DNA of 64,000 nt. Source: Rhizobium aethiopicum (GTDB lineage Bacteria > Pseudomonadota > Alphaproteobacteria > Rhizobiales > Rhizobiaceae). Position 1 is the stretch's first letter. The number at the start of each line of letters is the position of its first letter. The notes under the pieces were generated by a model. That model searched no databases. It was not told the DNA's origin and saw only the letters and a program-made list of their open reading frames with translations. The stretch lies in the NCBI RefSeq assembly GCF_900094625.1, contig NZ_FMAJ01000012.1:1-64000 (forward strand), in the 5' to 3' direction. The position numbers were made by a program, and so were the translations under genes. Shown here piece by piece: positions 9,705 to 17,619 of this stretch.

Positions 9705-10417
9705 GATCTTCCCTCACGCGACATGTTCGTCATCGGATCATTCTCCGAACGCCAACGTATGAATTTCGCAGGTACACCCGCGGCAACCGAGAACGGCTCG
9801 ACGTCGGAAACGACGACTGCCCCCGCTCCGACGATCGCCCCCTTCCCGATGGTCACGCCGGGAAGAATGGTCGCATTCGTTCCGATATCGGCCTCTGCAC
9901 AGATGCGCACCGGCTTGATTTCAAGATCCGTACGAATGATCGGAACATCTATTGGCAGTGCCGTGTGGGTCGAGCCAAGCACCTTGGCGCCAGGCCCCCA
10001 CCCGACGGAATCCTCGATCACCAGGTGGCGAGCGTCGAAATAGGCCATCGGGCCGATCCAGACATTGTCGCCGATCACGCAGGTGCCGTCGTAGCGCCCC
10101 TGAATATAGGCTTGAGCGCCGATGAACACGCCATCGCCGATTTCGAAGGTTTCCGGGTGTTTGAAACCGGCGCCGCCTGCAACCTGCAGCCCCGCGCCAC
10201 AACGCCGAGTAATCGCTTGCCAGATGGCTTTCCGCATCATCATGTCAACGACGCCATCCCCTGTAGCGAAGCGACCGTAGAGTTCGATGAGGCCGGCGCG
10301 TCCGTATGATTGCCTGAGTTCTTCGGCGAGCCCCGCCTGGTAGGCAGGATCTGCCGGTTTCTCGCTGCGGCCGTGAACGGCCCGCACAACGCGAGCCTCG
10401 CCTGAATTAGCTGACAT
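9701..10417 (-). CDS. Left-handed beta-helix acyltransferase
   Basis: This 238-residue protein has a ~90-residue N-terminal part rich in charged helices, then hexapeptide repeats (IGDGVFIGAQAYI, VIGDNVWIGPMA, IGTNATILPGVTIGKGAIVGAGAVV) ending in VAAGVPAKFIR. That is the left-handed beta-helix fold of sugar O- or N-acetyltransferases using acetyl-CoA. The ATG at 10417 has GGAG with 7-base spacing and lies inside the end of the upstream aminotransferase (11-base overlap); the ATG at 10423 is too close to that site. The downstream gene starts on an ATGA overlap. With the WbpD-like protein at 12541 it makes two acyltransferases in one operon, suggesting a doubly acylated sugar or one sugar plus an O-acetyl group. 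Confidence 0.8.
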   Translation of the reverse strand: MSANSGEARVVRAVHGRSEKPADPAYQAGLAEELRQSYGRAGLIELYGRFATGDGVVDMMMRKAIWQAITRRCGAGLQVAGGAGFKHPETFEIGDGVFIGAQAYIQGRYDGTCVIGDNVWIGPMAYFDARHLVIEDSVGWGPGAKVLGSTHTALPIDVPIIRTDLEIKPVRICAEADIGTNATILPGVTIGKGAIVGAGAVVVSDVEPFSVAAGVPAKFIRWRSENDPMTNMSREGRS

Positions 10418-11510
10418 AGGCATACTCCAGCGCAGCCGCGACCTGATCGACATGCTGTACGGGCATTTCAGGATAGATCGGCAGGGAGAGGACCTCGCGT
10501 GCGGCGGCTTCCGAGACCGGGAAGTCGCCGACCTGGTACCCGAGGTCGGCATGGGCTTTCTGCAGATGAACAGGGATCGGATAATGTAAACCGGAAGGAA
10601 TGCCCTCCGCTGCGAGCACGCGCTGCAGACCGTCGCGATCGCTGCTTCTAATGGCATAAACATGGTAGACATGCCGCCGCTCGGGAGCTTCGACGGGCGT
10701 TTGCAAATGCTGCGCTTTTGCAAGCAACGAGGAGTAGCGGCGACCATGCGAACGACGGGCTTCGGTCCAGGCCTCGAGATGCCGGAGCTTGACGCGCAGG
10801 ATGGCTCCCTGAATGGCATCCATGCGGTAGTTGAAGCCCTTCAGCAGATGGTGATAGCGCTGTTCCTGACCCCAGTCGCGCAGCATGCGCATGGTCTTGG
10901 CATGCTCGTCGCTATTCGTAACGGCGATACCGCCCTCACCGCAGGCGCCGAGATTCTTGCCCGGATAGAAGCTGAAGCAGCCGGATGCACCGATGCTGCC
11001 GGCGCGCGCGGCCTTATACCGAGCCCCGTGTGCCTGGCAGGCGTCCTCGATCACCGGGATCCGGTAGTGATCAGCGACTGCCGTGATGCCATCCATATCG
11101 GCCATCTGGCCGTAGAGATGAACGGGAATGATCGCCTTCGTCCGGGAGGTGATCTTCGCCTCGAGCTGAGCCGGATCCATTGTGAGCGTCACCGGCTCCA
11201 CGTCGACGAATACCGGTGTTGCGCCGGTGTAGCAGATCGCCGAAACAGTCGCGACGAAGGTGAATGGCACGGTGATGACTTCATCGCCGGGGCCAACGCC
11301 GGCCGCGAGAAGCGACAGGTGCAGGGCACTCGTCCCGGTGTTGACGGCTATTGCATGTTTGACGTTGCAATAGTCGGCGAATTCCTGCTCGAGGCGGATG
11401 ACTTCCTCGCCCAGTATGTATTGCCCCGAGGCCAAGACGCCGAGCACGGCGGCGTCGATTTCGCCCTTGATCGATTGATATTGTGCTTTGAGGTCCAAAA
11501 AGGGGATCAT
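10407..11510 (-). CDS. WbpE-like UDP-keto-uronic sugar aminotransferase (DegT family)
   Basis: The 367-residue protein opens with IPFLDLKAQY, shared by WbpE/WlbC-type enzymes. It carries VNTGTSALHLSL, the VIEDACQAHGA aspartate and the Schiff-base lysine K185 in FYPGKNLGACGEGG. In Pseudomonas WbpE aminates UDP-2-acetamido-3-keto-glucuronate at C3 using glutamate. The immediate upstream neighbours here are WbpB-like and WbpD-like, which is the same three-enzyme set. It starts on an ATGA overlap with the WbpB-like gene. Assignment to the WbpE reaction rests on similarity of motifs plus this context, and is likely rather than proven. Confidence 0.82.
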   Translation of the reverse strand: MIPFLDLKAQYQSIKGEIDAAVLGVLASGQYILGEEVIRLEQEFADYCNVKHAIAVNTGTSALHLSLLAAGVGPGDEVITVPFTFVATVSAICYTGATPVFVDVEPVTLTMDPAQLEAKITSRTKAIIPVHLYGQMADMDGITAVADHYRIPVIEDACQAHGARYKAARAGSIGASGCFSFYPGKNLGACGEGGIAVTNSDEHAKTMRMLRDWGQEQRYHHLLKGFNYRMDAIQGAILRVKLRHLEAWTEARRSHGRRYSSLLAKAQHLQTPVEAPERRHVYHVYAIRSSDRDGLQRVLAAEGIPSGLHYPIPVHLQKAHADLGYQVGDFPVSEAAAREVLSLPIYPEMPVQHVDQVAAALEYAYVS

Positions 11511-12544
11511 GCGATGCGCCTCGCCTCTTCGAGCTCGATGATACGACCGCGCTGGGCGAGCGACCGGCTCGCCGCTTCAAGGATGCGAACGACACGCAGC
11601 CCTGCCTGGCCGTCTGCAATGGGGCGCGAATTCTGCTCGACGCACTCGACGAACTGATCCAGTTCGCGTTTCAGTGCCTCGGTCATGTCGAGCTTGGGTG
11701 CCCACATGTCACCGCTGCGGTAGCCGACCATCATCTGATGCACCTTCTCGCCATAGGCATCGGAATTGGGGCACATGGTGATGCCCTTGTCATAGACCTT
11801 GATCTTTTCGCTGGGCTCCAGATCGTCATAGACGATCATCTTGTTGCTGCAGCCAATCAGCGTGCGGCGGACCTTGACCGGGGCCAGCCAATTGACGTGG
11901 ACGTGGGCGATAAGCTTGCTTTCGAAGAAGAGCGTCAGATAGGCAATGTTCTCCGGCTCGCCGAGCACATGGCTCATGCCCGTCGCTGAAACAGCCACCG
12001 GCCTTTCCTGCACGACATGGTCCAGGATGGAGAGATCATGCACCGCCAGGTCCCAGATCACGCTGACATCGTGCTGGAACAACCCCAGATTGACCCGAAC
12101 CGAGTCATAATAATACATGTCGCCCAGGCCGCTTTCGACCAGTTCGCGCATCTTGCGGACGGCGCCGGTGTGGACGAAGGTATGATCCACGGCCAGCACG
12201 AGGCGTCGGCGCGCGGCTTCCTCGACCATCCGCGAGGCTTCCTCCGTCGTCGATGCCATCGGCTTTTCGACGAAGACATGCTTTCCGGCCATCATCGCCT
12301 GCATTGCGAGCTTGAAATGGGTCGAGACCGGCGTTGCGATGGCGATTGCATCCACTCTCGGATCGCGCAGGACCTCCTCGAAGTCATCGGTGATCGTGAT
12401 TGCGGGATACCGGCTTTTAACAGCCGCTAACCGTTCGACATTGAGATCACAGACTGAAACGAGGTGCGCGCCGGCCGCTTCCGAGATGTTACGAACCAGA
12501 TTCGGACCCCAATACCCATATCCGACAACAGCGATGCCGATCAT
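11507..12544 (-). CDS. WbpB-like Gfo/Idh/MocA nucleotide-sugar dehydrogenase
   Basis: The 345-residue protein has an N-terminal Rossmann fold (VVGYGYWGPNLVRN, residues 6-19) and the Gfo/Idh/MocA signature EKPMA at ~93-97, followed by a C-terminal alpha/beta domain. WbpB/WlbA enzymes oxidise C3 of UDP-N-acetylglucosaminuronic acid with NAD, making the keto-sugar that WbpE aminates. The order WbpD-like, WbpB-like, WbpE-like supports that assignment. It starts on an ATGA overlap with the acyltransferase gene and ends on one with the aminotransferase gene. No WbpA-type UDP-GlcNAc dehydrogenase is in the window, so the uronic substrate would have to come from elsewhere. Confidence 0.82.
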   Translation of the reverse strand: MIGIAVVGYGYWGPNLVRNISEAAGAHLVSVCDLNVERLAAVKSRYPAITITDDFEEVLRDPRVDAIAIATPVSTHFKLAMQAMMAGKHVFVEKPMASTTEEASRMVEEAARRRLVLAVDHTFVHTGAVRKMRELVESGLGDMYYYDSVRVNLGLFQHDVSVIWDLAVHDLSILDHVVQERPVAVSATGMSHVLGEPENIAYLTLFFESKLIAHVHVNWLAPVKVRRTLIGCSNKMIVYDDLEPSEKIKVYDKGITMCPNSDAYGEKVHQMMVGYRSGDMWAPKLDMTEALKRELDQFVECVEQNSRPIADGQAGLRVVRILEAASRSLAQRGRIIELEEARRIA

Positions 12545-13047
12545 TCCATTTCTCCCAATGCATAGATGTCAGCCGGTCCGTCATTGACGCGACCGATCAC
12601 CCGAGCCGGAACGCCAGCGACGATGGCGCCATCAGGCACGTCCTTCGTTACGACCGCTCCGGCACCGACCTGAGCAGCCTCTCCGATGGTCACGCCAGGC
12701 AGAATGGTGGCATTGCTGCCGATAGATGCGTAGCGCTTGACCAGGGTAGGGATGAGGATCCAGTCGGCCTCCGTCTGCAGGCTGCCGTCCGGATTGACGG
12801 CGCGCGGGTATGTGTCGTTGGTAAACATGACCCCGTGGCCGATGAACACGCCGTCTTCCAGTGTCACACCCTCGCAGAGGAAGGAGTGGCTGGAGATCTT
12901 GCAGTCTTTTCCTACAGTGACGTTCTTCTGAATCTCGACGAAGGTGCCGATGCGTGTTCCTGCGCCGATCGTGCAGCCGTATAGATTCACGAGATCTCGA
13001 TGATGGATGACGCTGCCATCACCCAGCTTGACGTTTGATGCAATCAT
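12541..13047 (-). CDS. WbpD-like hexapeptide N-acetyltransferase (first gene of operon)
   Basis: The 168-residue protein is nearly all hexapeptide repeats (IGAGTRIGTFVEI, VTVGKDCKISSHSFLCEGV, DGVFIGHGVMFTNDTYPRA) and ends VAGVPARVIGRV. The asparagine-aspartate in TNDTYPRA is typical of WbpD/WlbB enzymes, which acetylate the C3 amino group of UDP-2-acetamido-3-amino-glucuronate. It is the first of six overlapping minus-strand genes (13047 to 7519), so a promoter should lie in the 13048-13596 gap. The start is ATG 13047 with a G-rich stretch about 9 bases before it. Confidence 0.82.
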   Translation of the reverse strand: MIASNVKLGDGSVIHHRDLVNLYGCTIGAGTRIGTFVEIQKNVTVGKDCKISSHSFLCEGVTLEDGVFIGHGVMFTNDTYPRAVNPDGSLQTEADWILIPTLVKRYASIGSNATILPGVTIGEAAQVGAGAVVTKDVPDGAIVAGVPARVIGRVNDGPADIYALGEME

Positions 13048-13596
13048 TCCTGCAAACCCCCTACTCCTAACAGGCCCCGATTTTCAGTCAAAACAAACTA
13101 TTCGGGCGATTGCGTCCAAGGTTTCACACCATCGGACAAATATTCTTTTCACATCAAAGAGAATTGTTTTCTCCATCTGAGTAAAGAAACAAAACGTTCA
13201 AGCTTATCCGCCTAAAGGCGTATCTACTTATGACGACTTACGCCCTGGTTCATGCCCCCCTAACCAACATTGGTGGCGGGGTCCCTACCGCATCGGTTGC
13301 CGGGTCTACGCCGGAGACAGCGATTGTTTCCATGCAGTTAGTGGCTCAGCGCACAATGAGTGTGTAACAACAGAGATTATTCCGCGACCATCATAGTAAG
13401 ACCTAAGTCTATGCCCGAATTGATCTTGCCGTTTCCATCAGACGAGGGAAGTTTTGCAGTACTTAACCTATATTAGCTACTGTAACCTTCCGCGAATTGT
13501 GGTATTCGATTCCTACTTTAGAGTTTCCTAAGCCCCCGTATTGAGAGGGGTTGGTACTCGTCGGTGAGGCGTAACGTGTTAGGGGAGGGTGAAGCT
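13048..13596. other. Divergent intergenic region, amino-sugar operon / LuxR-type regulator
   Basis: This 549-base AT-rich gap separates the amino-sugar operon from the plus-strand regulator, so it should contain both promoters and possibly the regulator's own binding site. A small palindrome CGCC-TAAA-GGCG lies at 13209-13220. The last 40 bases are the leader of the regulator, with AGGGGAGGG at 13581-13589. I see no gene here. Confidence 0.6.
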
Positions 13597-14376
13597 GTGA
13601 ATTCAGCACTTATACCGAATCTGGACCTCAGGCAGGAAAACGTAGCGATTCCCCTTCCGATAGAAAATCATGCCAACTCGCCTTCCCTGTCGGCAAGGCA
13701 AACGCATTCGCTTGTCATTCTCGACAATCGCGAACTCGACCGGCAATGCCTGGCGCAATGCATGGCTGCTCAAAAGGCCGATTTGCAGATTCTGGCATTT
13801 GGATCAATTGAGGAGTGGAAGCAGAAGCGCGACGAATATCCTCCGCTTTCGGCAATTCTCTTGAATGTCGGCGGCAAAAAAATCGACGAACCGGCCGTTT
13901 CGGAGCAAATCCGAAAGCTTTCGTCGGAATTCGCATCAACACCGCTCATCGTATTGGCTGATAGCGACGACTTCGGCCAGATCGTTAGAGCGCTCGAGTA
14001 CGGAGCCAAAGGGTTCATACCGGCCTCGGTCAGCGTCAGTGTCTGCATGGAACTGATTGCGCTGTCGGTGGCAGGAGGAGTTTTTGTGCCTGCAAGCGCC
14101 CTATTCGCCATGCGTCACTTGCTGGACTCGAGCAACTCGACCGCCCGCCCCCTCGCCGGCATATTCACGGATCGTCAGGCAGAAGTGGTGGAGGCGCTCC
14201 GGCGCGGAAAGGCGAACAAAATTATCGCCTATGAGCTCAACCTCAGAGAAAGCACTGTGAAGGTGCATGTCCGCAACATTATGAAAAAGGTCAAAGCCAC
14301 AAATAGGACGGAAGTCGTGTTCAAGCTCAACGACCTTTTTCAGAATAATCTTTCGGGTGGGTTGGCAGCAAACTGA
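13597..14376 (+). CDS. LuxR/NarL-type regulator with degenerate receiver domain
   Basis: The 259-residue product has a receiver-like domain (~30-150) and a C-terminal GerE/LuxR helix-turn-helix (~190-250: FTDRQAEVVEALRRGKANK, ESTVKVHVRNIMKKV). The receiver lacks the phospho-acceptor set: the aspartate site reads ILLNVGG (Asn), the Thr/Ser site reads VLADSD, and the lysine site reads AKGFIPAS. Phosphorylation control is therefore unlikely, and the domain may dimerise or sense something else. I chose GTG 13597 because AGGGGAGGG lies 7 bases upstream; a GTG at 13564 has no such site. It sits between the two halves of the minus-strand polysaccharide genes, making it the likely local transcription factor, which is inference. 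Confidence 0.8.
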   Translation: MNSALIPNLDLRQENVAIPLPIENHANSPSLSARQTHSLVILDNRELDRQCLAQCMAAQKADLQILAFGSIEEWKQKRDEYPPLSAILLNVGGKKIDEPAVSEQIRKLSSEFASTPLIVLADSDDFGQIVRALEYGAKGFIPASVSVSVCMELIALSVAGGVFVPASALFAMRHLLDSSNSTARPLAGIFTDRQAEVVEALRRGKANKIIAYELNLRESTVKVHVRNIMKKVKATNRTEVVFKLNDLFQNNLSGGLAAN

Positions 14377-14441
14377 CGGCGCCGATGCGGCCAGCGGGTC
14401 AGACCCGCTTCGGATCACGAGCACATTCTCTCTCTAAACAT

Positions 14442-14472
14442 CTCGGTGGGTGCACAAAGATGCACCACCGAG
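14442..14472. repeat. Hairpin 1 of a triple array
   Basis: CTCGGTGGGTGCA at 14442-14454 pairs with TGCACCACCGAG at 14461-14472 with a single bulged G, around a 6-base loop. There is no T-run after it on either strand. Confidence 0.6.
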
Positions 14473-14482
14473 TCGATGATCG

Positions 14483-14509
14483 CACGTCACTGAGTACCTC
14501 AGTGGCGTG
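14483..14509. repeat. Hairpin 2 of a triple array
   Basis: CACGTCACTGAG at 14483-14494 pairs with CTCAGTGGCGTG at 14498-14509 over 12 bp with one G-T pair and a 3-base loop (TAC). It is compact and very stable. Confidence 0.6.
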
Positions 14510-14513
14510 AATT

Positions 14514-14560
14514 CAGCCTCACCTGGACGTTTGTCATGCGTACCTCTCCAGGTGAGGCTG
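14514..14560. repeat. Hairpin 3 of a triple array
   Basis: CAGCCTCACCTGGA at 14514-14527 is followed after 19 bases by its perfect reverse complement at 14547-14560. It is the longest perfect inverted repeat of the array. Confidence 0.6.
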
Positions 14561-14646
14561 TGCACACCTGCCTTTCCCCAGCCAGAGCAGTTCCAGGAAA
14601 AGTGAGAAGCGGTTTTCCGCCCGGAAAATTGCATAATACAAAAGCT

Positions 14647-14687
14647 TAGAGCGGTTCTGCGCTTTCGTGAACAGCTGAACCGCTCTA
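14647..14687. repeat. Inverted repeat TAGAGCGGTT...AACCGCTCTA at gene end
   Basis: TAGAGCGGTT at 14647-14656 and its exact reverse complement at 14678-14687 flank a 21-base centre. The right arm overlaps the stop codon of the glycosyltransferase. Elements of this sequence are, from memory, common between genes in Rhizobium, so it is probably a dispersed repeat acting as a transcript end or stabiliser. Confidence 0.5.
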
Positions 14688-16526
14688 ATTGCCGCTGCCC
14701 ACAGAAGGCTTGGAAAGCGCCATTCGAATCCGGCGCAGCCGGCCTCTCTGCGAAAGAGGGACCAGACCCCGCGCTAGATGCCAGAGATATCGGAACTCCG
14801 GCAGAGGCGGCACATTCGGCCTCAAGCCATTCAGGCGCAGTTTGACCATCAGGCCATCGATGGCCGAATATAGCCGCAGTCGCCAACCAGCATCCGCTTT
14901 GAAATGTGAAGATGCTGCTTTTTCGCCAGTGCCGCTTCCACAATGGCGAACGGGACGAAGAACATTTGCAAGATCTGGCTGCCGGCACCGCTCAAGGATA
15001 TCGGCGAACCATGCAAGCCACTCGGAATCGGTCTGATCGGGCATCTGATGGATGCTTTTTCGATCCCCGCCATTCCGCCCCGAACCAACCCCGCCGCCGG
15101 AGCCACCGAGTTGTGCGATGACGAGGCGCGCACGCCTGAGTTCGTCGTGGGAAAGAGACGGATAGAAATCTTGCAGCCTCCGCGCCCGCTCAAACTGACC
15201 CCTGCAGATCAAAGCGAGGAGGAAGTAGGCCCACTCGACCGGATCCGGGTCGAGTGCCCCATATTCGGTCATCGTCACCTTGACCAGATCCACCAGAAGA
15301 TCATAGCCGCGATCGGCGTCGCCCTCCTGCAATGCACAGATGGCAAGGCGGAATTTCGCTTCGGGCAGGTAGGATACATAGTCCAGGCAGCTGAGGTAGC
15401 AGTGCCTCGCCTCCTCCACCCTGCCCTGCTGTAGAAGCAAGTCCCCCTGCTTCAGCAAGGCGCGATCGCTCGCCTGCCCCACAATATGGACGCTCTCTTG
15501 CTTTGAGACCCGTCTGACCTTTGCAAGATCGCCAAAGGGACCGGACTGAATAATCTTTTCGCCGAACTGCAGCCCTTTGTTCAGCATGAACCACTGATAT
15601 ATTTGCGGCCTGTGGCTCAACGTATGACGCTCGTGGATCAGGCTGTAGCCGGCTGTCGTGATACGCCGTATTTCGTCGGGACGGGAAAAAAGGTAATCCA
15701 GTCGCTCGACCACGTTGTGGCCGTCAACAAAGACACAGTTCTCCATGTCGACAAAACCGGCTGCCTCCACGGCTGCCGTGCGTTCGGTCACGAGACAGGC
15801 CTTTGCCCCCGGTATCTCAAAGTGCTTGCGCACGACCTCGCCCCCCATGGTGCCGCATGTGGGGACGAGAAGGCTTGCGTTCAACGCGCGCGCATAGGCT
15901 TCTCCAGATAGGAGCTGGGAGGCCAGTTTGCTCTCATAGGCGTGTTGCGGCGAGACCAGGCAGGGGTAACGGTCGCGGATCATCGGAAAGATCGTCTGTC
16001 GCCAGGGATAAAGACCATAGGCCTGACCTGTCAGCGTGACCGGGATGACCTTTTGCTGCCCATAGTCGTGATAGACTTCGGGATCGATGAAATTTGGCCA
16101 GACGAACAGATTCTCCTTCACCGCCGGCATATATTCCGGAGTCATCGTTGCGATCGCGAAATACGTCTCGATGCCCCACTGCTCCATGTCGGAAAGGAAG
16201 CCGGCGCGCCGATCGCACCACGCATCGGCGTTATGAAGACCAAGCTTCGGGACTGAGGTATGGGTATTGGTGTTGGTGATTTTTATCCGACGTGAGCCGT
16301 GAGATCGATAACCGCTTTCAAACAACGTCAGATCCGGTTCGTATCTGTCGCATATCTCTGCATAATCGCAATCGCGGTTAATGACGACGACATCGAAATG
16401 TGTTGCGAGGCATTTGACCTGCTGCTGCATGTGCAGCAGCAGGTAACCGGCCGCGTTCGCGTTGGGCTGATGGTCCCATTGAAAGAAAACGAGCCGCGGC
16501 TTTCGATGATCAGTGCTGCTATTCAT
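14685..16526 (-). CDS. CgeB-like glycosyltransferase with C-terminal TPR-like region
   Basis: The 613-residue product resembles CgeB/group 1-type glycosyltransferases: PRLVFFQWDHQPNANAAGY at the start, KLGLHNADAWCDRRAGF mid-domain, PNFIDPEVYHDYG, and the donor-site-like VPTCGTMGGEVVRKHFEIPG followed by glutamate. Residues ~390-500 look like tetratricopeptide helices (LLQQGRVEEARHCYLSCLDY, FRLAICALQEGDADRGYDLL). The last ~110 residues are basic and unassigned. ATG 16526 lies 4 bases after the UDP-xylose synthase stop; a start 153 bases earlier would overlap that gene heavily. It probably adds a sugar to the repeat unit or modifies a surface glycan; the donor is unknown. TPR-fused members of this family can also be protein glycosyltransferases. 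Confidence 0.72.
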   Translation of the reverse strand: MNSSTDHRKPRLVFFQWDHQPNANAAGYLLLHMQQQVKCLATHFDVVVINRDCDYAEICDRYEPDLTLFESGYRSHGSRRIKITNTNTHTSVPKLGLHNADAWCDRRAGFLSDMEQWGIETYFAIATMTPEYMPAVKENLFVWPNFIDPEVYHDYGQQKVIPVTLTGQAYGLYPWRQTIFPMIRDRYPCLVSPQHAYESKLASQLLSGEAYARALNASLLVPTCGTMGGEVVRKHFEIPGAKACLVTERTAAVEAAGFVDMENCVFVDGHNVVERLDYLFSRPDEIRRITTAGYSLIHERHTLSHRPQIYQWFMLNKGLQFGEKIIQSGPFGDLAKVRRVSKQESVHIVGQASDRALLKQGDLLLQQGRVEEARHCYLSCLDYVSYLPEAKFRLAICALQEGDADRGYDLLVDLVKVTMTEYGALDPDPVEWAYFLLALICRGQFERARRLQDFYPSLSHDELRRARLVIAQLGGSGGGVGSGRNGGDRKSIHQMPDQTDSEWLAWFADILERCRQPDLANVLRPVRHCGSGTGEKAASSHFKADAGWRLRLYSAIDGLMVKLRLNGLRPNVPPLPEFRYLWHLARGLVPLSQRGRLRRIRMALSKPSVGSGN

Positions 16527-16530
16527 GTCC

Positions 16531-17574
16531 CTATCGAGTCGCTTCAGGAGCAGTGAGTACGACGCTTGGAGACGCGAGATGAGTATAAGCCTGCTGCGGG
16601 GACTTGACGCTAACCCTGTTCTTGACGCCGCCGGAAAGCTTCCACTCGAAATATGCGATCGTTCTCTCAAGGCCCTCACGAAGGTTCACCTTCGGCTGCC
16701 AGCCCAGCTGTTGCGTTGCGCGGCTGATATCGGGCTTGCGCTGTGTCGGGTCATCAATCGGCAGATCCTTGAAGACGATGCCGGACTTCGATCCGGTCAT
16801 TTCGACCACCATTTCCGCCAATTCACGGACCTGGAATTCTCCGGGATTGCCGAGATTGATTGGCCCGGTGACCCCAGCGGGCGCTGCCATCAAGCGGATA
16901 AAGCCGTCGATCAGGTCGTCCACGTAGCAGAACGACCGGGTTTGCCTGCCGTCGCCGAAAATGGTGATCGGCTCGTTTCGAAGCGCCTGAACGATGAAAT
17001 TCGAGACGACGCGGCCGTCATTGGTCTGCATGCGCGGACCATAGGTATTAAAGATCCGCGCCACTCGGATTTCGACACCATATTGACGATGATAGTCGAA
17101 GAACAGCGTCTCGGCGCACCGCTTGCCTTCGTCATAGCATGCCCGCGGACCTATGGGACTGACACTGCCTCGATACTCCTCGGGCTGAGGGTGGACTGCG
17201 GGGTCGCCATAGACCTCGCTCGTTGATGCCTGGAAAATCTTCGCCTTGGTGCGTTTGGCCAGGCCGAGCATGTTGATTGCCCCGTGCACATTGGTCTTTA
17301 CGGTCTGCACAGGATCGTGCTGGTAGTGGACGGGAGAGGCTGGGCAAGCGAGGTTGTAGATTTCGTCGACCTCGACATAAAGCGGGAAAGTGATGTCGTG
17401 GCGCAGTACCTCAAACCGAGGATCGTCCAGAAGATGCAGCACATTGTCGCGCGAACCGGTGTAGTAATTATCCACGCAGAGGACGTCATTGCCCTCTCGC
17501 AGAAGCCTTTCGCAAAGGAATGATCCCAGGAATCCGGTACCGCCGGTAACCATAATCCGCTTGTTTCCGTGCAT
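16531..17574 (-). CDS. uxs: UDP-glucuronate decarboxylase (UDP-xylose synthase)
   Basis: The 347-residue protein matches the UXS family closely: GGTGFLGS at residues 11-18, VDNYYTGSRDN, the UXS-type NLACPASPVHYQ, STSEVYGDP, and the catalytic Y147xxxK151 in RACYDEGKR, followed by RIFNTYGPRM. UXS enzymes convert UDP-glucuronate to UDP-xylose and CO2 via a 4-keto intermediate with bound NAD. It lies 45 bases after the initiating transferase, transcribed the same way, and 4 bases before the CgeB-like glycosyltransferase, so the polymer or a linked glycan probably contains xylose or a xylose-derived sugar such as arabinose. No UDP-xylose epimerase is seen nearby. Confidence 0.92.
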   Translation of the reverse strand: MHGNKRIMVTGGTGFLGSFLCERLLREGNDVLCVDNYYTGSRDNVLHLLDDPRFEVLRHDITFPLYVEVDEIYNLACPASPVHYQHDPVQTVKTNVHGAINMLGLAKRTKAKIFQASTSEVYGDPAVHPQPEEYRGSVSPIGPRACYDEGKRCAETLFFDYHRQYGVEIRVARIFNTYGPRMQTNDGRVVSNFIVQALRNEPITIFGDGRQTRSFCYVDDLIDGFIRLMAAPAGVTGPINLGNPGEFQVRELAEMVVEMTGSKSGIVFKDLPIDDPTQRKPDISRATQQLGWQPKVNLREGLERTIAYFEWKLSGGVKNRVSVKSPQQAYTHLASPSVVLTAPEATR

Positions 17575-17619
17575 TGATTTGCTCCGTTGTTGATGTGTGC
17601 CCGAGGGGTGGAGAACAGC

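Larger units (their letters stand above)
14377..14684. other. Convergent intergenic region packed with hairpins
   Basis: The gap between the regulator stop and the glycosyltransferase stop is 308 bases and holds no gene. It contains three consecutive strong hairpins (14442-14560) and a fourth inverted repeat overlapping the glycosyltransferase stop codon, all listed separately. Confidence 0.7.
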
